A stretch of DNA of 64,000 nucleotides from Buddleja alternifolia (lineage: Eukaryota > Streptophyta > Magnoliopsida > Lamiales > Scrophulariaceae). The notes beneath the pieces are model-generated. The model did no database searches. It was not told the DNA's origin and worked only from the letters and a program-made list of their open reading frames with translations. Of the stretch, positions 47,247-62,365 are shown piece after piece; the stretch's first letter is position 1; each line of letters opens with the position of its first letter. The DNA is taken from contig CM033396.1 in NCBI GenBank assembly GCA_019426215.1, positions 21,963,101 through 22,027,100 on the forward strand. Direction: 5' to 3'. The position numbers and the translations under genes were made by a program.

Positions 47247-49620
47247 ATCTCCTACTTGCACTCAATGCCATTTGCTATGGTATTTTATACCCATCTTCTC
47301 GAAATGTCTTTCTAGCACCGCCTGTGCCACTGGCTTGGTCAATGGGTTAACGACATTGTCGGCTGAGGCTATTTTCTGAATAGATATTTCTCCTCTGGCA
47401 ACGGTCTCTTTTATGATGTAATATCTTCTCTCTATGTGTTTGGACTTGTTGTAAGACCTTGGTTCCTTCACCTGAGCTATTGCTCCAGCGTTGTCACAAT
47501 AAAGTGGCAACGAGAGCTCTACGCTAAGAACCACCTGAAGTTCTCCAAGAAACTTCCTTAGCCTAACAGCTTCCTTAGCTTCCTCAGAGGCAGCTACGTA
47601 TTCAACCTCTGTGGTGGAATTCGCAGTTGTGCTTTGCATGGAACTTTTTCAAGTCATCGCCCCACCGTTGAGGGTGAATATGAACTCTGAGGTGGATTTC
47701 TGGTCATCAACATATGATTGGAAATCTGAGTCGGTATAACCGTCCATTCTTAGGTCACCCCTCCCATAGATGAGAATCATATCCTTAGTTCTCTTTAAAT
47801 ACTTTAGGATATTTTTCACAGCTATCCAATATTCCTTGCCTAGGTTTGCTTGAAATCGACTAACAACACTTACTGCGTAAGCAATGTCTAGTACACAACA
47901 ATGCGTACATCAGGCTACCCACTGCAGATGCATAAGGTACAGTGCTCATCTCTTTTCTATCTTCCTCACTTTGAGGACACATAGCTTTTTAGAGATGTAC
48001 CCCGACCTTCATTGGCAGGAACCTTTTCTTAGAATCCTCCATCCTAAATCTCTCCAAGACCTTTTCTAAATAAAGGGCGTGAGAAAGCCCTATCATTCTA
48101 TTTGTTTGATCTCTATAGATTCGAATCCCTAGAATGTAAGTAACTTCTCCCAAGTCTTTCATGAAGAATGTACTGGAAAGCCACTTCTTAACTGTGGTGA
48201 GCATTCTGTATCGTTTCCTATGAGTTATATGTCATCTACATATAGTACAAGGAACGATATCTTGCTCCCACTAACCTTCTTATAAACACATGGCTCATCT
48301 TCGTTTTTGATGAAGTCAAATCCTTTGACTGTCCTTTGACTGCCTCATCGAATTGTAGATTCCAGCTACAAAATGCTCGCTTGAGTTCATAAATGGATCT
48401 TTCAAGGTTGCACAACTTATGGTACCATCCTCGAACACAAAACCTTTGGGCTACTCCATATAGATATCCTTCTCTAGGAATCCATTCAGAAAAGCGATTT
48501 TGACATCCATTTGCCATATCTCATAGTCAAGGTGAGCTGCAATTGCAAGTAGAATTCTTATAGACTTGATCATAGCTATTGGCGAAAAGGTTTCTTGGTA
48601 GTCAATTCCTTCTTTTTAACTATACCCTTTCGCCACTAGCCTGGCTTTACAGGTGTCAACCTTGCCATCAACACCAATCTTTCTCTTGTAAACCCATTTA
48701 CACTCAATTGGTACAATACCATCAAGCCGATCTACAAGTGTCCAAATTTGGTTTGAATGCATCGAGTCTATCTCTACTTGCATAGCTTCACGCCATTTAC
48801 AGCATCCATATCCACTATCGCTTGATCATACGTGGAGGGATCATCTCCATGACCCTCATCTAATACATAATGGAGACTTAGTTCCTTCTATAATAGATAT
48901 TCATACCTCTTAGGCGGTTGAGGTACCTTCTTTGATTTTCGCGATTGTGGTTGTGTTATACAAGGTTCCATTCTTACTTCCTGTGTAGATGTATCTAAAA
49001 GAGTTTCATTTTGTTCTTCAAGAACAATCTTTCTACCCGCTCCACCTTTTTGAATGAACTCATCTTCAAGAAAGTGGGTTTATAAAGTTACAATGATCCT
49101 TTGATCATTATGCAGGTAAAAGAGATATCCCATGGAATCCTCAAGATAACCAACGAAACGCCCTTTTAAGGATCTAGCCTCCAACTTGTCTACTTTAGTC
49201 TTTTTGACATAAGCAGGACATCCCCAAATCTTGATGTGATTAAGACTTGGTTTCCTATTTCTCCATATCTCATACGAGGTCTTAGGAACGGACTTGGATG
49301 AACATCTATTTAAAATATGTACAGTTGTAAGGAGCGCATGACCCCATAGTGAAATGGGTAAATCAATGTAGCTGAGTATGGAGCAAACCATGTCCAACAA
49401 AGTTCGATTCCTTCGCTCGGCTACTCCATTTAATTGTGATGTCGCTAGAGGTGTGAGTTGTAATACTATACCATTCTCTCTAAGGTATTCATCAAATTCC
49501 GCACTCATATATTCTCCTCCTCGGTCAGACCTAAGAGCCCTTATATGTTGCCCAGTTTGATTTTCCACTAAAACCTTGAGTTTTTTGAATCTTTCAATGG
49601 ATTGCAAAATAAATGATAGC
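47247..49620 (-). pseudogene. Copia pol relic: integrase, reverse transcriptase, RNase H; truncated
   Basis: Read on the minus strand from right to left. Integrase from about 49600 (RALRSDRGGEYMSAEFDEYL, QLNGVAERRNRTLLDMV) is open to 49080. RT fragments follow in changing frames with stops between about 49080 and 47900 (FFMKDLGEVTYILGIRIYRD). RNase H at 47639-47262 ends ADNVVNPLTKPVAQAVLE. Gag, protease and the integrase N-terminus are missing; homology ceases near 49610, where unrelated AT-rich sequence begins. It is a dead, truncated copy. Confidence 0.88.
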
Positions 49621-49780
49621 AAAAGTAAAAGAAAAAAAATCAAAATTCCTTTAGTTTGTTAGTTGTTTAGAAAAAAACTTATGAGAAATGATGACAAAAG
49701 AAAGAAATAACTGTGAAACTAAACTATAAATTGATTTCAGATATTTCTTATTAAAAAATAAAAATAATTTACAAATGTCA

Positions 49781-50826
49781 TTCGAGAAAGGACCAAAAGC
49801 ACTTCACTCCAAAATTTTGAATTTAACACTTTCCCCCCTACAAACATAAAAAAGAGACCATACAATGTGATTAGCACTTTGCCCCAAACATTGATTTTCA
49901 GGCCAAGATTGCAATGGGAGGCCCGGGCTTTCTTGGTACAGGCCACTCAACAGAAAACCTTTCCGTTACTATCATTTGCGGGCTACGAACAACTTTAAAG
50001 TCTCTAAATTTAAGATTTCTATTCACTTTATCACATTATTTTGAATCTTTCTCAGTAGTTAGACACGTTTATTAACTCATATTTAATAGGTTAATCGAGC
50101 TAATACATGTTAAATTTGTGTTTATTCTTGATGTCTGCTGCATGTTATTTAGAGGCTTTCTTGAACTTTATGGAGTTAGTTAGAGGGCTTAGATAAAGTG
50201 AGTGACGGAATTCGCAACAATGATATGCAAGACATGTTTTTAACTGATTCAAGCTTATGGTCTCTGTCTTTCTCTTCCATGTTCTACATATTCAAGCTTA
50301 TATCGCATTGTGTTGGTTTTGACTATTTTTTGGATAAGAAAATTGTTGAGGTGATGATTTTGATTGTTGAGTGATAAATATGGGGCATTGTCTTACGTGG
50401 TGCCTCTGTTTCACTTTTAAATTAATTTTCATGTACAACCAAAGATCTTTTCTTTTGGCACTATACAATATAACAATGATGAAGATGATTCTGATAATAA
50501 TGTTAGAATTCAATGGTGGAAATGTGTTGCTCTTCCAACAAAGCAAAGTTTAAAACAAAATATGACAGAACGAAAGAGAGAGAAGAGATTTGTGAATATT
50601 CATACCATAATTATCCTTTCTATGTATTGGAAATTTTTTTATAACAAATAAGCAGGCACATGCGGGCCTTTTGGTGCAATTTTAGCCCGAAAATCAATAT
50701 TTGGGACAAAGTGCGACTGGTATTAAGAATATAGGGCGCATGATTGTTCCTTTTTTTTTGTTTGTTTGGTAGGAAGGAGCCAAACTCAAAATTTTCAAGG
50801 GGGTGAAATGTTGTTGCCCTTGAGAA
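49781..50826. repeat. Diverged large inverted repeat (foldback element)
   Basis: The left arm at about 49781-49928 (GCACTTTGCCCCAAACATTG, then ATTTTCAGGCC) matches the reverse complement of about 50662-50826 (GCACTTTGTCCCAAATATTG, then ATTTTCGGGCT). The pairing extends outward through an AAAATTTTGA block and a CTACAAACA/CTACCAAACA-like block. Arms are about 150-165 bp and roughly 75 percent alike, around a 730-bp spacer. No protein is coded. This looks like an old non-autonomous DNA transposon; no target duplication was found. Confidence 0.7.
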
Positions 50827-50829
50827 AAT

Positions 50830-51700
50830 AAAATAGTCACATTGATCGTGCAGAGTAAGGAGTTTTTTTATTTCTACCATTTCCCTCACCAAAATGTGAA
50901 AAAAATCAAATTGTCCTCATATATTTTCTTATCTTTTTTTTTTCTCTAGTAACCAAACAAGAAAAAATAATTTTTCTTATATTTTATTTTCCTTTCCATT
51001 GGCAATTTCCAAGAACCAACCAAAGCATTAATCTTTGTGGACCACCAATGTTTGGAATCTTATCTTCGAAATGCTGACTGCGAAAAATCAACCGACACAA
51101 AGAAAAGGTACAATCGATCAGCACGGCCTAAACCTCATTTTAGAACGAACATCCATTGAGAATTAGGACAAGCAAACAGTCCAATTTAGACAGCTTCACA
51201 ATCATTATATTATCTGACCCGCCGACCACCTACCAATCCACAAATGCAGATATGATAAAAAGTGATAAGGACCTACAACTTTGCTGCACTCCAAACACAA
51301 GTGACCCTAATTATCAGGTAATTCTATGGTGGACCGAGAGTTTTCCTCCGAATCTTAAAGTAGAGTGATTTACACAGGGTAGATAGGTGTGAAAAACACC
51401 TCACTCGTTTTGAATGTGTGGTGTAAAATGGACCGAGAGCAACAATCCCAGTTAACCTTAAAATTTCCCTAGTTATCCTCGCCCTTTCAGGATGTACTAG
51501 GGTGAAGATCAACGTTATTAAAGAACCTAGGAGAAGGCCGTCCATCATTATTATACTCCTTAGTAGCAACATATAAAAGCAAATTTAAAAATACTATTTT
51601 ATCATACAATCCTTCAAAAACATGGGAGTAATCTCCATCCCATAATACCTTACAAAATACACATATCAACTACAACAAGTCTAATAGATTGTCGCCAACA
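50830..51700. other. Intergenic sequence downstream of the GAPC gene
   Basis: No gene is recognised. T-rich near 50930-50990. The part nearest 51700 may include distal 3' ends of GAPC transcripts. Confidence 0.5.
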
Positions 51701-51708
51701 GAGCACGC

Positions 51709-51714
51709 TTTATT
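51709..51714 (-). terminator. Candidate polyadenylation signal of the GAPC gene
   Basis: The minus strand reads GGAATAAAGCG, a canonical AATAAA, 51 bases after the stop codon. This suggests a short 3' untranslated region, although plant poly(A) signals are loose and further sites are possible. Confidence 0.5.
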
Positions 51715-51764
51715 CCAACTGGAATCACACAATATACCACCATAACAAATGAGGAGCACCACAA

Positions 51765-54083
<2,319 letters not shown>

Positions 54084-54115
54084 TTTTCTTCTAGAGAGAA
54101 AGAGTGAGAGAGTGA

Positions 54116-54148
54116 TGAACTGGAACTGGAACTGGAATTGGAATTGAA
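54116..54148 (-). repeat. Hexamer repeat in the GAPC leader
   Basis: The plus strand reads GAACTG three times, then GAATTG twice; on the minus strand this is a pyrimidine-rich (CAGTTC)n leader about 33-65 bases upstream of the ATG. CT-rich leaders are common in strongly expressed plant genes. No convincing TATA box was found within 150 bp upstream. Confidence 0.6.
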
Positions 54149-54249
54149 GTGAGTAGAGTTTGGTTCTTCCTTCGGTGGGGTTCTTGGTATTGTAAGTAAG
54201 AGATGGGGGGTTGGGGCAGTCTTAGAATGTATTGGGGGTATAGGACCTT

Positions 54250-55371
54250 TGTTTATGATTATTAAATTACTAGTAAATGTCGCACATTCATTGTATATGC
54301 AAAATAAAAAAAATAAAAATTTTAGTTAAAGTCAATGTAATAATTTTTTTTTTAACCAAATTCAAATAAATAAGACATAAAAATGATAGTAGAAAAAAAA
54401 AGAGTATCGAGAAAGAGAAAATAAATGTGATATATAAAGATAATGTGAGAGAAAATAGAATAGACAATAAAATTTAAAGGAAAAATAGAAATTATTTGGA
54501 ACACTTGTTAAATTTTGAGTGGATGAAAATTTTATTAAAATTTGACATTCCAAAATAATTAATCCGGGCCTTTCTCATTTCATATAGAAGTATAGATTAT
54601 ATTTATTTATTTATATATATGTGGATAAAAGGGGAAAACAAAATTCCCACCGCACCTAGGCTTGCGTGGTGGAAGCCGAATAATAATAATTCAAATTCAA
54701 ACTCAGTCTCGTACAAAATGTATTCTTCCACTGTTTTCTAGAATCATTTGCAAAAGTAGTCAGTCCGTCCCATTCCCATTAATGAAATGAATGGCTGAGA
54801 TTAGTGAATGGTGGATGGATCCTGCCTCATCACACCACTAGTACGAGTATCGCTCTTTGTTTTCTCCTCCTTACCTCACAAGTCCAAAAGGAAGATTCTA
54901 ATACCGTCACTAGGACGATAATGGATCGGATTGACCCGGAACATCCTAATTGGATGTCATCTTCATTCCTATAAAATTGTTACACATGTGGATGCATGCC
55001 TACAAGACCTTTTCATAAAAAAAATCTACAAATTTTTATTTATATTTTGCAAAATTTGAAAAAGTTATCTAATTTTCGAAAAAAATCTTTAAAAAAAAAG
55101 AAAAACATTTTTTTTAATTCATGATGATTTAATAGTTCATTCCACTATTAAAAAGGCTTCATCGACTATTTCTCAACACTGGTAGTCAAATTAATCAAAT
55201 ATTCTTATTCAAAATAATGCAACGTGCAAAGTAACATCCATTTCGCAGATTACTTTATGTCTAGATCGATGAGTTTGACTAAAATATATTTACGAAAAAT
55301 GAAATCTATCACTCATCTAAACATATTTCTCATGAAAAAAAAATTGTCACATCTGTACGATAATAGGATTA
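54250..55371. other. AT-rich intergenic sequence upstream of GAPC
   Basis: Presumed to contain the distal GAPC promoter. No other gene or bounded repeat is recognised, and A and T runs are frequent (for example 55093-55116). Confidence 0.5.
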
Positions 55372-57656
55372 TGTCTTTGATGCCAACGAGGATATAGACT
55401 GTAATAGGGGTTATCTGCATCCACCTCCCCTGAGGTAATGTGTTTCGGCAATTACCTCCCCTCATGTATTAGAATTTGGCATCCACCACCCCTATGTGTA
55501 AAAAAAATTTTATAAACTACCTTTTCTACCATTAATTCATATATTTTTCTATTTTCTATTTTTCACTTCATTCCTTTATTTTTCTTATTAAAAAAAAAAG
55601 AGTTTTTCACAAATTCTAACGAATAGATACTTTTATTTAAAAATACGTATAGCAAACAATATATCAAACTTAATATAAATAAACTTAAATATGTGTTTCT
55701 TCAATTCCTTTTGAGTGATTTTTGAATTATATTTTTTAATGTCTCAAACTTCTTTATTAGTAATGCTTTATTTCTTTTAGAAAATGTAAAAAAAAAATTT
55801 ATATATATATAGATAGATTTAATTATTTCTTATTGTAATCGACAAAAATCTGAACACTCATGTAGTAATTTTGTTTTAACTTCAATGCTCAATGATGTAT
55901 TCTCGTCTTTTTCTTTTTCAATTCATATTTTTCTTCTTTTTTGTTTTAAGAAGAAATAAGGCTAATAATAAGTAGTTTATATAATTTTTTACACATAGGG
56001 GTGGTGGATGCTAAATTTTAATATATAAAGGGAGGTGCTTGTCAAAGTGCAATACCTCAGGAGGTGGATGCAAATAATCCTTGTAATAGGGCTATAAGTT
56101 GTATTATGCACATTGATTTATTAATAAAAGGCATTTGATTTGTTCATGTAAATCTACTTGGCATCTATAATGTATTGAACAAACAAATAGTCCTAGTGTA
56201 CTAATGTAAGTTTTCCCCTTTTTGGGATAAGGAGAGCGGCACTGGAAGGACTTAGTACTTAGACATTAAACATGGGTTTGCAAGTCGGAAAATCTTGATT
56301 AGGCATCAAGATCTATATAGACTTGTATAGCACATACTTTGATAATGAGTGTTAGTCGAACATCATGGGATGGTGGGAGTTTGTGTTATGGTTATATTGA
56401 TGGTATCAATATATTTGAACATGACTTGTAATAATCCAATCACATGCGTATTACTAATTGACTGTTAATGATTGGATTATTGCTTATATTGATATACGTG
56501 GACCTTTGACCCGAAGAATCACTAGCAGAATGTACTTGTGACGTTGAATATGTTGCCAAAGTAGTGAGGTCCAATTTATCCTTTGGTGGGGCCCCACCTC
56601 GAAGTCCGACTTTAATGGACAAGTAGCAGTTGTGAATTGATTGCCAAGATAGGATTCGTTGTCTTGATAGTAAACAAGCAGTTATCCTATGCTATCATAG
56701 GTGACTAAAACAAAAGTTTTTGGCTAAAGCATATAAACTTACTCATGTAAGACATGGAGGGTAGTTTCGTCGTTTCGAGTCACTGTGATTCATAGCATAG
56801 TTTCCAGTAATGTTAGTTTGACAAATTCCATGATTATCACTTGATTGGGATACTTCAGTGAAGGGTCTATACGTATATGGAGAGTATAACAGAGAAGTTC
56901 GTATGATTTATTCATTCCGTACTCGATCGGGCGACGATGTGCAGCCACGGGGGTGGCTAGGTGTTACCCACATCCTTTGGTATCGTCCCATGTCAATCGA
57001 GACAAATCTAGAGAGTCACGCTATAAGAAGCAACAAGGAAATCACTTCATGTACAGAGCTTTATCATTTGATGGACAAAGGACCTCACGACCGAACGTGA
57101 GTTAGAGGCAAGTTCGAACGTGAGATGCTAGAACATTGCATTGGGCACGTTCCAGCGTGAGTGTCAGGCAGGATGAGATTTTTCCTTAATTAAATAGGAC
57201 AAATTGGCTAAGCCTACTTAACCCACTTGAGGCAGCATTTGAGCTCTAGTGGGCTAATTGACCTAGGGCTTTTTGGAGGATTATTTAAATCCTCCAAACT
57301 CTAAAACCTAGGTCATTGGAGAACTAACACATTACGTGAAAAACTCTAAGAAAAGAAATATGCCTCTCCGAACATACAAAAGAAGAAGAGTTCCTCTCCA
57401 CCATTACCTAGCCGTCACTTAGAGGAGGAGAAGAAGATTTTCGGTTGCTTTGCGTGTCGCTCTAGAAGCAAGAAATCAAGGATTTGCCGCTAGGATTTGG
57501 AGTTTTCAACCGTAACGAAAAAAAGGTTTAATCTTTTTCGTGAATTCATTAATTAGATTAGTGTTTATATTTAAAACGTCAAGAACATAAAAAATGATGA
57601 CTAAAGTGACATTTGAGATTTATCTTCCGCTGGGCATGCTGATCCGGACACCAACA
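55372..57656 (+). repeat. Plus-oriented Copia-type solo LTR with a nested MITE
   Basis: It starts TGTCTTTGATGCCAACGAGGA and ends CTTCCGCTGGGCATGC, TGATCCGGACACCAACA. These match, in reverse complement, the ends of the LTR at 59080-60752 (ATGCCAACGAGGA near the start; TCCGCTGCGCATCC and ATTCCTAACA near the end). Without the MITE it would be about 1.6 kb, close to the 1.67 kb of that LTR. No primer site or polypurine tract adjoins it, and I found no target duplication, so the exact ends are approximate. Confidence 0.65.
55409..56081. mobile_element. Mutator-like MITE with long terminal inverted repeats and 9-bp target duplication
   Basis: The left end (GGTTATCTGCATCCACCTCC onward) and the reverse complement of the right end (GGATTATTTGCATCCACCTCC) pair over about 90 bp, through GCATCCACCACCCCTATGTG. 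The flanks TGTAATAGG at 55400-55408 and 56082-56090 form a perfect 9-bp duplication, the length made by Mutator-type transposases. The 673-bp interior is AT-rich and non-coding. It sits inside the Copia LTR, whose sequence continues on both sides. Confidence 0.9.
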
Positions 57657-58296
57657 ACATCAACCTTAATTAATACATATTTTTCTCTAAGAAAACCATC
57701 CAACCACTTTTGACACCTAAGCCTCATTCTTAAAATAGCTTTTTCTCAATTATTCAAAGAGAAGAAGAGCAAGCCGTACATCCTCACATAGAAAATTTAA
57801 CAAAATAATAACAAGGGGAATTTAGAAATAAATCTTCAAGTCCTTTTCTAACTCACTGTTCAGTCCCCAGCTATAATTTTAAAGGATTTAGTTTCCATCT
57901 CAAGTTAAAACTTTGTTCTAACTCCCTAATCACTGAAAAATGTCTGAAATACCCCTAAGTAGACTCTTACACCCTGTCATTTCTCTTTTCTTTATTCTCT
58001 TCTCTGGACCTTTCACTTTTCTGTTCAAACAGAAATCTCCAGGCATTCTCTTCGTCGTCTCTCTTCCTCGTTGGAGCTCTATTCTATTTGTTGTCTCTCT
58101 TCCTCCCAGAGCTCTCTTCGCCATCTCTCATCCCTGGTTGTCATCGACCATCCTCCTCTTTATTTCAGCATGTTAGTTGAAGGTAATTTTTAATTTTAAG
58201 TTTTAAAATTCTTAATTTTTGTTATCTGATACTTCAAATTACGGGTTTTCATACTTCAAACAAGTTTGGGCATAATTTTGTGAATAAGTACGGTAA
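57657..58296. other. Intergenic sequence, partly CT-rich
   Basis: No gene is recognised in 57657-57930. The part 57930-58180 is TCTCTTC-rich and looks like a leader or promoter-proximal region, ending before the fragment at 58297. Confidence 0.4.
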
Positions 58297-58734
58297 TTGA
58301 CATTGTATGAACAAAACCCCAATTTAATTTACTTTCTCATATATGAATGCGGAGATGATTTCTCGGATATGGTTGCTGAAAAATTGAGTACTTATGTAAA
58401 ACGAACTTCGAATAAAAATATTGAAGATTTTATCCGATTTTTTGTTCTTTTCCTGTTTTGTCGTTTATTTTTTGGTAAAAGTAATTGTCCTACTGCACAA
58501 TTTGTTTATTCTTATCTTGATGACTTGATTACCCTAGGGGAGTATGCTTGGGAACATCCGCATTCATGTGGTTCGCTCCATTCGAATTCTTTTTCTTGCC
58601 AAAGCTTCTTTGCATGTTGATGAATTATGTTCACAATCTTGAGTTCGGCGAGCCATTGCTCTGGACGAGAGCACCATTGATAATGATTCAAATTATCTTC
58701 ACTTCGAGTGGAAAGGACTTCAGAGAATTTAGAT
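58297..58734 (+). pseudogene. Broken host-like gene fragment, possibly plant mobile domain related
   Basis: A frame coding for FIRFFVLFLFCRLFFGKSNC and then VYSYLDDLITLGEYAW ends at 58620 after a frameshift near 58550. The adjacent frame continues with ILFLAKASLHVDELCSQS and FEWKGLQ and ends at 58734. The LxDLxxLxxYAWG pattern resembles plant mobile-domain or DUF1985-type proteins often captured by transposons, but the match is from memory and short. I do not assign a function. There are no clear introns or intact ends. Confidence 0.35.
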
Positions 58735-58739
58735 GAGGA

Positions 58740-59079
58740 AGAGACTAATAATTTGAGAACATTTTTTTTAATCCCATTAAGCGGCTTTCAACCCATTTAA
58801 GTACAAAAGAGTAACTATCATACAACTAAAATTCAGGATTATGAACAAAATGCCATGTGCACTTAACCACCACTAACATGAATTTACCCACTAATTAAAT
58901 TAAATATTAAGAAACAAAACTAATAGTATATCAACCAATGTCAATTAAGCTAAAATACACTTTCTTTCTGAAGCCAACGACGTATAAGCGTGCCATCTTT
59001 GGACAATTCTTAAACAGGGAAATTACTCAATACCTCCTGTAATATATATAATTCTTCAAAAGCCTCCCTATGATATAAA
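58740..59079. other. Intergenic sequence
   Basis: AT-rich. The stretch 59025-59075 (CAATACCTCCTG, AAAGCCTCCCTA) faintly resembles the MITE ends at 55409-56081. No gene is seen. Confidence 0.4.
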
Positions 59080-60752
59080 TGTTAGGAATCCGGTCGGATG
59101 CGCAGCGGAAGGCAAATAATTGTGGATTCTTAAAGCCGGATCACTTTATGGCATTTAATAATTTTACATAAACAGAAACACTAACACAACAATTTACCGT
59201 TATCGAAGTGTGATTCGTTTCTTGATCTGCTGTCTACACAACAGCTATCCCCAGAACTCCTGCCTCTATATATCACGCCGGAAATAAGACTTGAAGAAAA
59301 TCCGCCCCCTTTGGCTCACCATGGCCGACCGCTATAGGGAAGGGGAGAGAAAATATTTTCTCTTTTTCTTTCTTTGTTATCAAGTTTATTATGAGTAACT
59401 TAGATTTTTCCACTAGTCATCATGTATATAGAAGGAATGATGAGCTTGGAATTAATTAATTCCTTGAGCCCACCAATTCCTATAGTACACGCCTACTTCA
59501 TCATTTATTGGGCTAGGTTGACTTTCAACTTAGTCCAATTATTAATTAACTCCAACATATTTTAATCTAATTCAAATATGATATTAATTAATAATCAACT
59601 AAATTAAATAATCCAATAATTAATATAGGACATGATGAATATAATAAATAAATCTAATTATTTTTTATTAATTTGTTTTCATTAATCCAATAAATCAAAA
59701 AAATTAATTTGTCCATCAAAAGACAAATTACCTATTTTATGTTATTTGACAGCGAAAGAATTTCTTCGCTTAGTTTCTTGAAAGCGCGACTCTCTATGTT
59801 CGTCTCAATTGGCATTGGGAGGAGACCAAGGATGTGAGTGACACCTAACCAGTCTCGTGGATTTACATCGAAACCCAATTGAGATCAACTCTAATAGATC
59901 ATATACAAACCTTTAGGTCACATATACTATGTGAGTATAAGCCCTTCACTGTAACATCCCAATCGAGTGAGAGTCATGACTTGTGTCAAACTCATAAGAC
60001 TCGATGTTGTGCTTTATAAGATGAAATTACTGAACTACCCTTATGTAATGTACTATACATAAGTTAATTCTCCTGCTTTGGCAAAAGACTTATAATTTCA
60101 TTTACCCACGATCGTACAGGACGTTAACTCATTACTATCCAAGACAGTGAATCCCCTATTGACAATCATCGAACAATTTCCACTTGTCCTTCTGAACCGC
60201 ACTTCGAGGTTGATTCCACCAAAGGGTGAATTGGATCTAACTACTCTAATAATTCGTTCAGTGTCACAAGTCTAATCTTCCTGAATCCTCTAGTCTAAGG
60301 GCCCACGCACATTACCGTGACCAATAATTCAATCATTGACAGTCCAACAGTAATTATCCATGTGATTGAATTACGACGAGCCGTGTTCAAATATATCAAT
60401 GAACCGTGTTCAAGTATATCAATTTCATTGATATATCTATGACCAACCTCCTACTATCCAAAGTGACCGACTGACACTCCTTGTCAAAGCTTGCGTCATA
60501 CAAGTCCAGTTTTAATGCCCAATTAAGACTCGTCGACTTACGAACTCTAGTTTAAGTAAACAAGGAACTGATACTTTTAGTGTCCATCTCCTCTAACCAT
60601 TAGAAGCTTCTCTTGATTACTCAGAGCAATACTTATATTAATGCCATCAAGATTAATATGAAAAAAACAAATGTCCCTATTGATTTGTATAATATAAATC
60701 AGTGCCCTACAAGCCCTAACTCCTCGTTGGCATTGAGGGCATATACCTTACA
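59080..60752 (-). repeat. 3' LTR of a minus-oriented Copia element
   Basis: The plus strand runs TGTTAGGAATCCGGTC to GCATATACCTTACA, followed by ATCTCCCACTTG, the complement of a polypurine tract. In element orientation the LTR starts TGTAAGG. Length 1673 bp. It shares blocks with 46751-47246, 55372-57656 and 62847-63700, so it defines the best-preserved LTR of this family in the window. Confidence 0.82.
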
Positions 60753-62360
60753 ATCTCCCACTTGTACTCAAATGCCAACTGCTAGTGTATCTAATACATA
60801 TCCTCTGAGGAGGTCATTCTAGCACCGCCTTTGATATTGGATTTAGGGAGTGGACTAGCCATGATTTTGGCTGCGGCTACTTTCTGACTGGCAATATTTC
60901 CTTTTCTAACAATCATTCAAAATGATGTAGTATCTCTATGTTCGGACCTTTCGTGAGACTTTGATTCCCTATCCTGCGCAATGTCTCCTTTTGTGTCACA
61001 TCAAAGTGGCAACGCGAGCTCTATGCTTAGGGAGTACTTGAAGTTTCACTATAACTTCGAGATCCAAACAGTTTCCCTGACAGCCTCTAAGGAAGTCACG
61101 TATAGAAACTTCAATGTTGGTGTCCTCCAAGACAGTGCTCCACCTCTCAAAAAGCGAATACATACCCAGAAGTGAACTTATGGTCATTGACGTCAGATTC
61201 AAAGTCTGAGTCCATATAACCGTTCATTTTCATCTTTCTTTTCCCATATTCGAGAAGCATATCTTTTGTTCCTTCCAATGTTTTTGAGACTATACTTCAT
61301 AGCCATCAAATGCTCTTTGCCTGGGTTATCCTGAAAACTATTTTCTATGCTTATTGCGCACCCAAGGTCCAACCTTGTGCATAGATGAGCATGTATGAGA
61401 CTCCCTATTGTCGATCCATAGGGTATGGTCTTCATTTCATTTCCATCCACCTTACCTAGAGGATTTATGGATTTCAAGAGATGAAGTCCATGTTTCATTA
61501 GGCAATAGACCTCTTTTAGAGTTCTCATCCCTGAAAACCTTTTTCAGGACTTTCTCTAAGTAGAGGGCTTGGGGAAGCCTCATCATCCTATTCGATCTTA
61601 TCCCTACAAATTCGAATTTTAAGGACATACATGGCTTCTTCCAAGTCTTTAATGAAGAATTGTTCGAGTGTCATTTCTTGATCCAAGTCAATAAGCATAT
61701 GTCATTTCTTGGAATGATATTTTGTTCCCATTGGCTTTATTTTAGACACATGGTTATTATTGACAAAATAGTCCCTAGCTATGTCGTCAATGCAATGATT
61801 CCAACTACGAGAGGACATTTAGATCCATAAATGGACTTAGTTTGTAAACCTTTTCAAAAATGCTCTTAGATGTAAAACCCTTAGGCTTGTTCACTATAGA
61901 TCTCCTCCTAGAGGAATTCATTGATGAGTGGATCTTCACATTCATATGTTGGATTCCATAATCCAGTTGTGTCACTATCGAAAGTAACGTTTCAATGGAT
62001 TGTTGTCATGGTTAGGAAAAATGGGTTTCCTCATAGTCAAAGCCCCATTCATGACTATACCCTTTTTTTTTGTCACTCTTGCCATGTCATTGTAATTAGT
62101 CTTCCTTCTTGTAGATGCATTCGCCAATGACGGGTACAATACCCTCAAGACGATCTACTAAGTTCTAGAATTGATACAACTCATCTTTACTTTTAACAGT
62201 CTTACACCATCTCGTAGATTTCATACTCACCATCAATATGTCACGCATAGAGGGATTATATCCATGGTTTTCCTCTGCTAAAGCATACAACCATATCCTT
62301 TTAGGCAGTGAGATACTCTATCAGACCAATTCATTTGGTGGTTGTGTCTTAGCGGGTTTT
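60753..62360 (-). pseudogene. Copia pol relic (reverse transcriptase to RNase H), heavily decayed
   Basis: After the polypurine tract, the minus strand holds scattered RT/RNase H homology. The clearest part is 61528-61199: KTIPYGSTIGSLIHAHLCTR then LDLGCAIS, the Copia segment just downstream of the YVDD region. Many stops and frameshifts separate it from fragments near 61600-62300. Nothing here can be expressed as a full protein. Confidence 0.7.
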
Positions 62361-62365
62361 GGTGG

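Noticed and set aside
56429..56483. Inverted repeat AATAATCCAATCA...TGATTGGATTATT as a regulatory hairpin
   Set aside because: Short 13-14 bp arms in AT-rich LTR sequence; not distinguishable from chance without family comparison.
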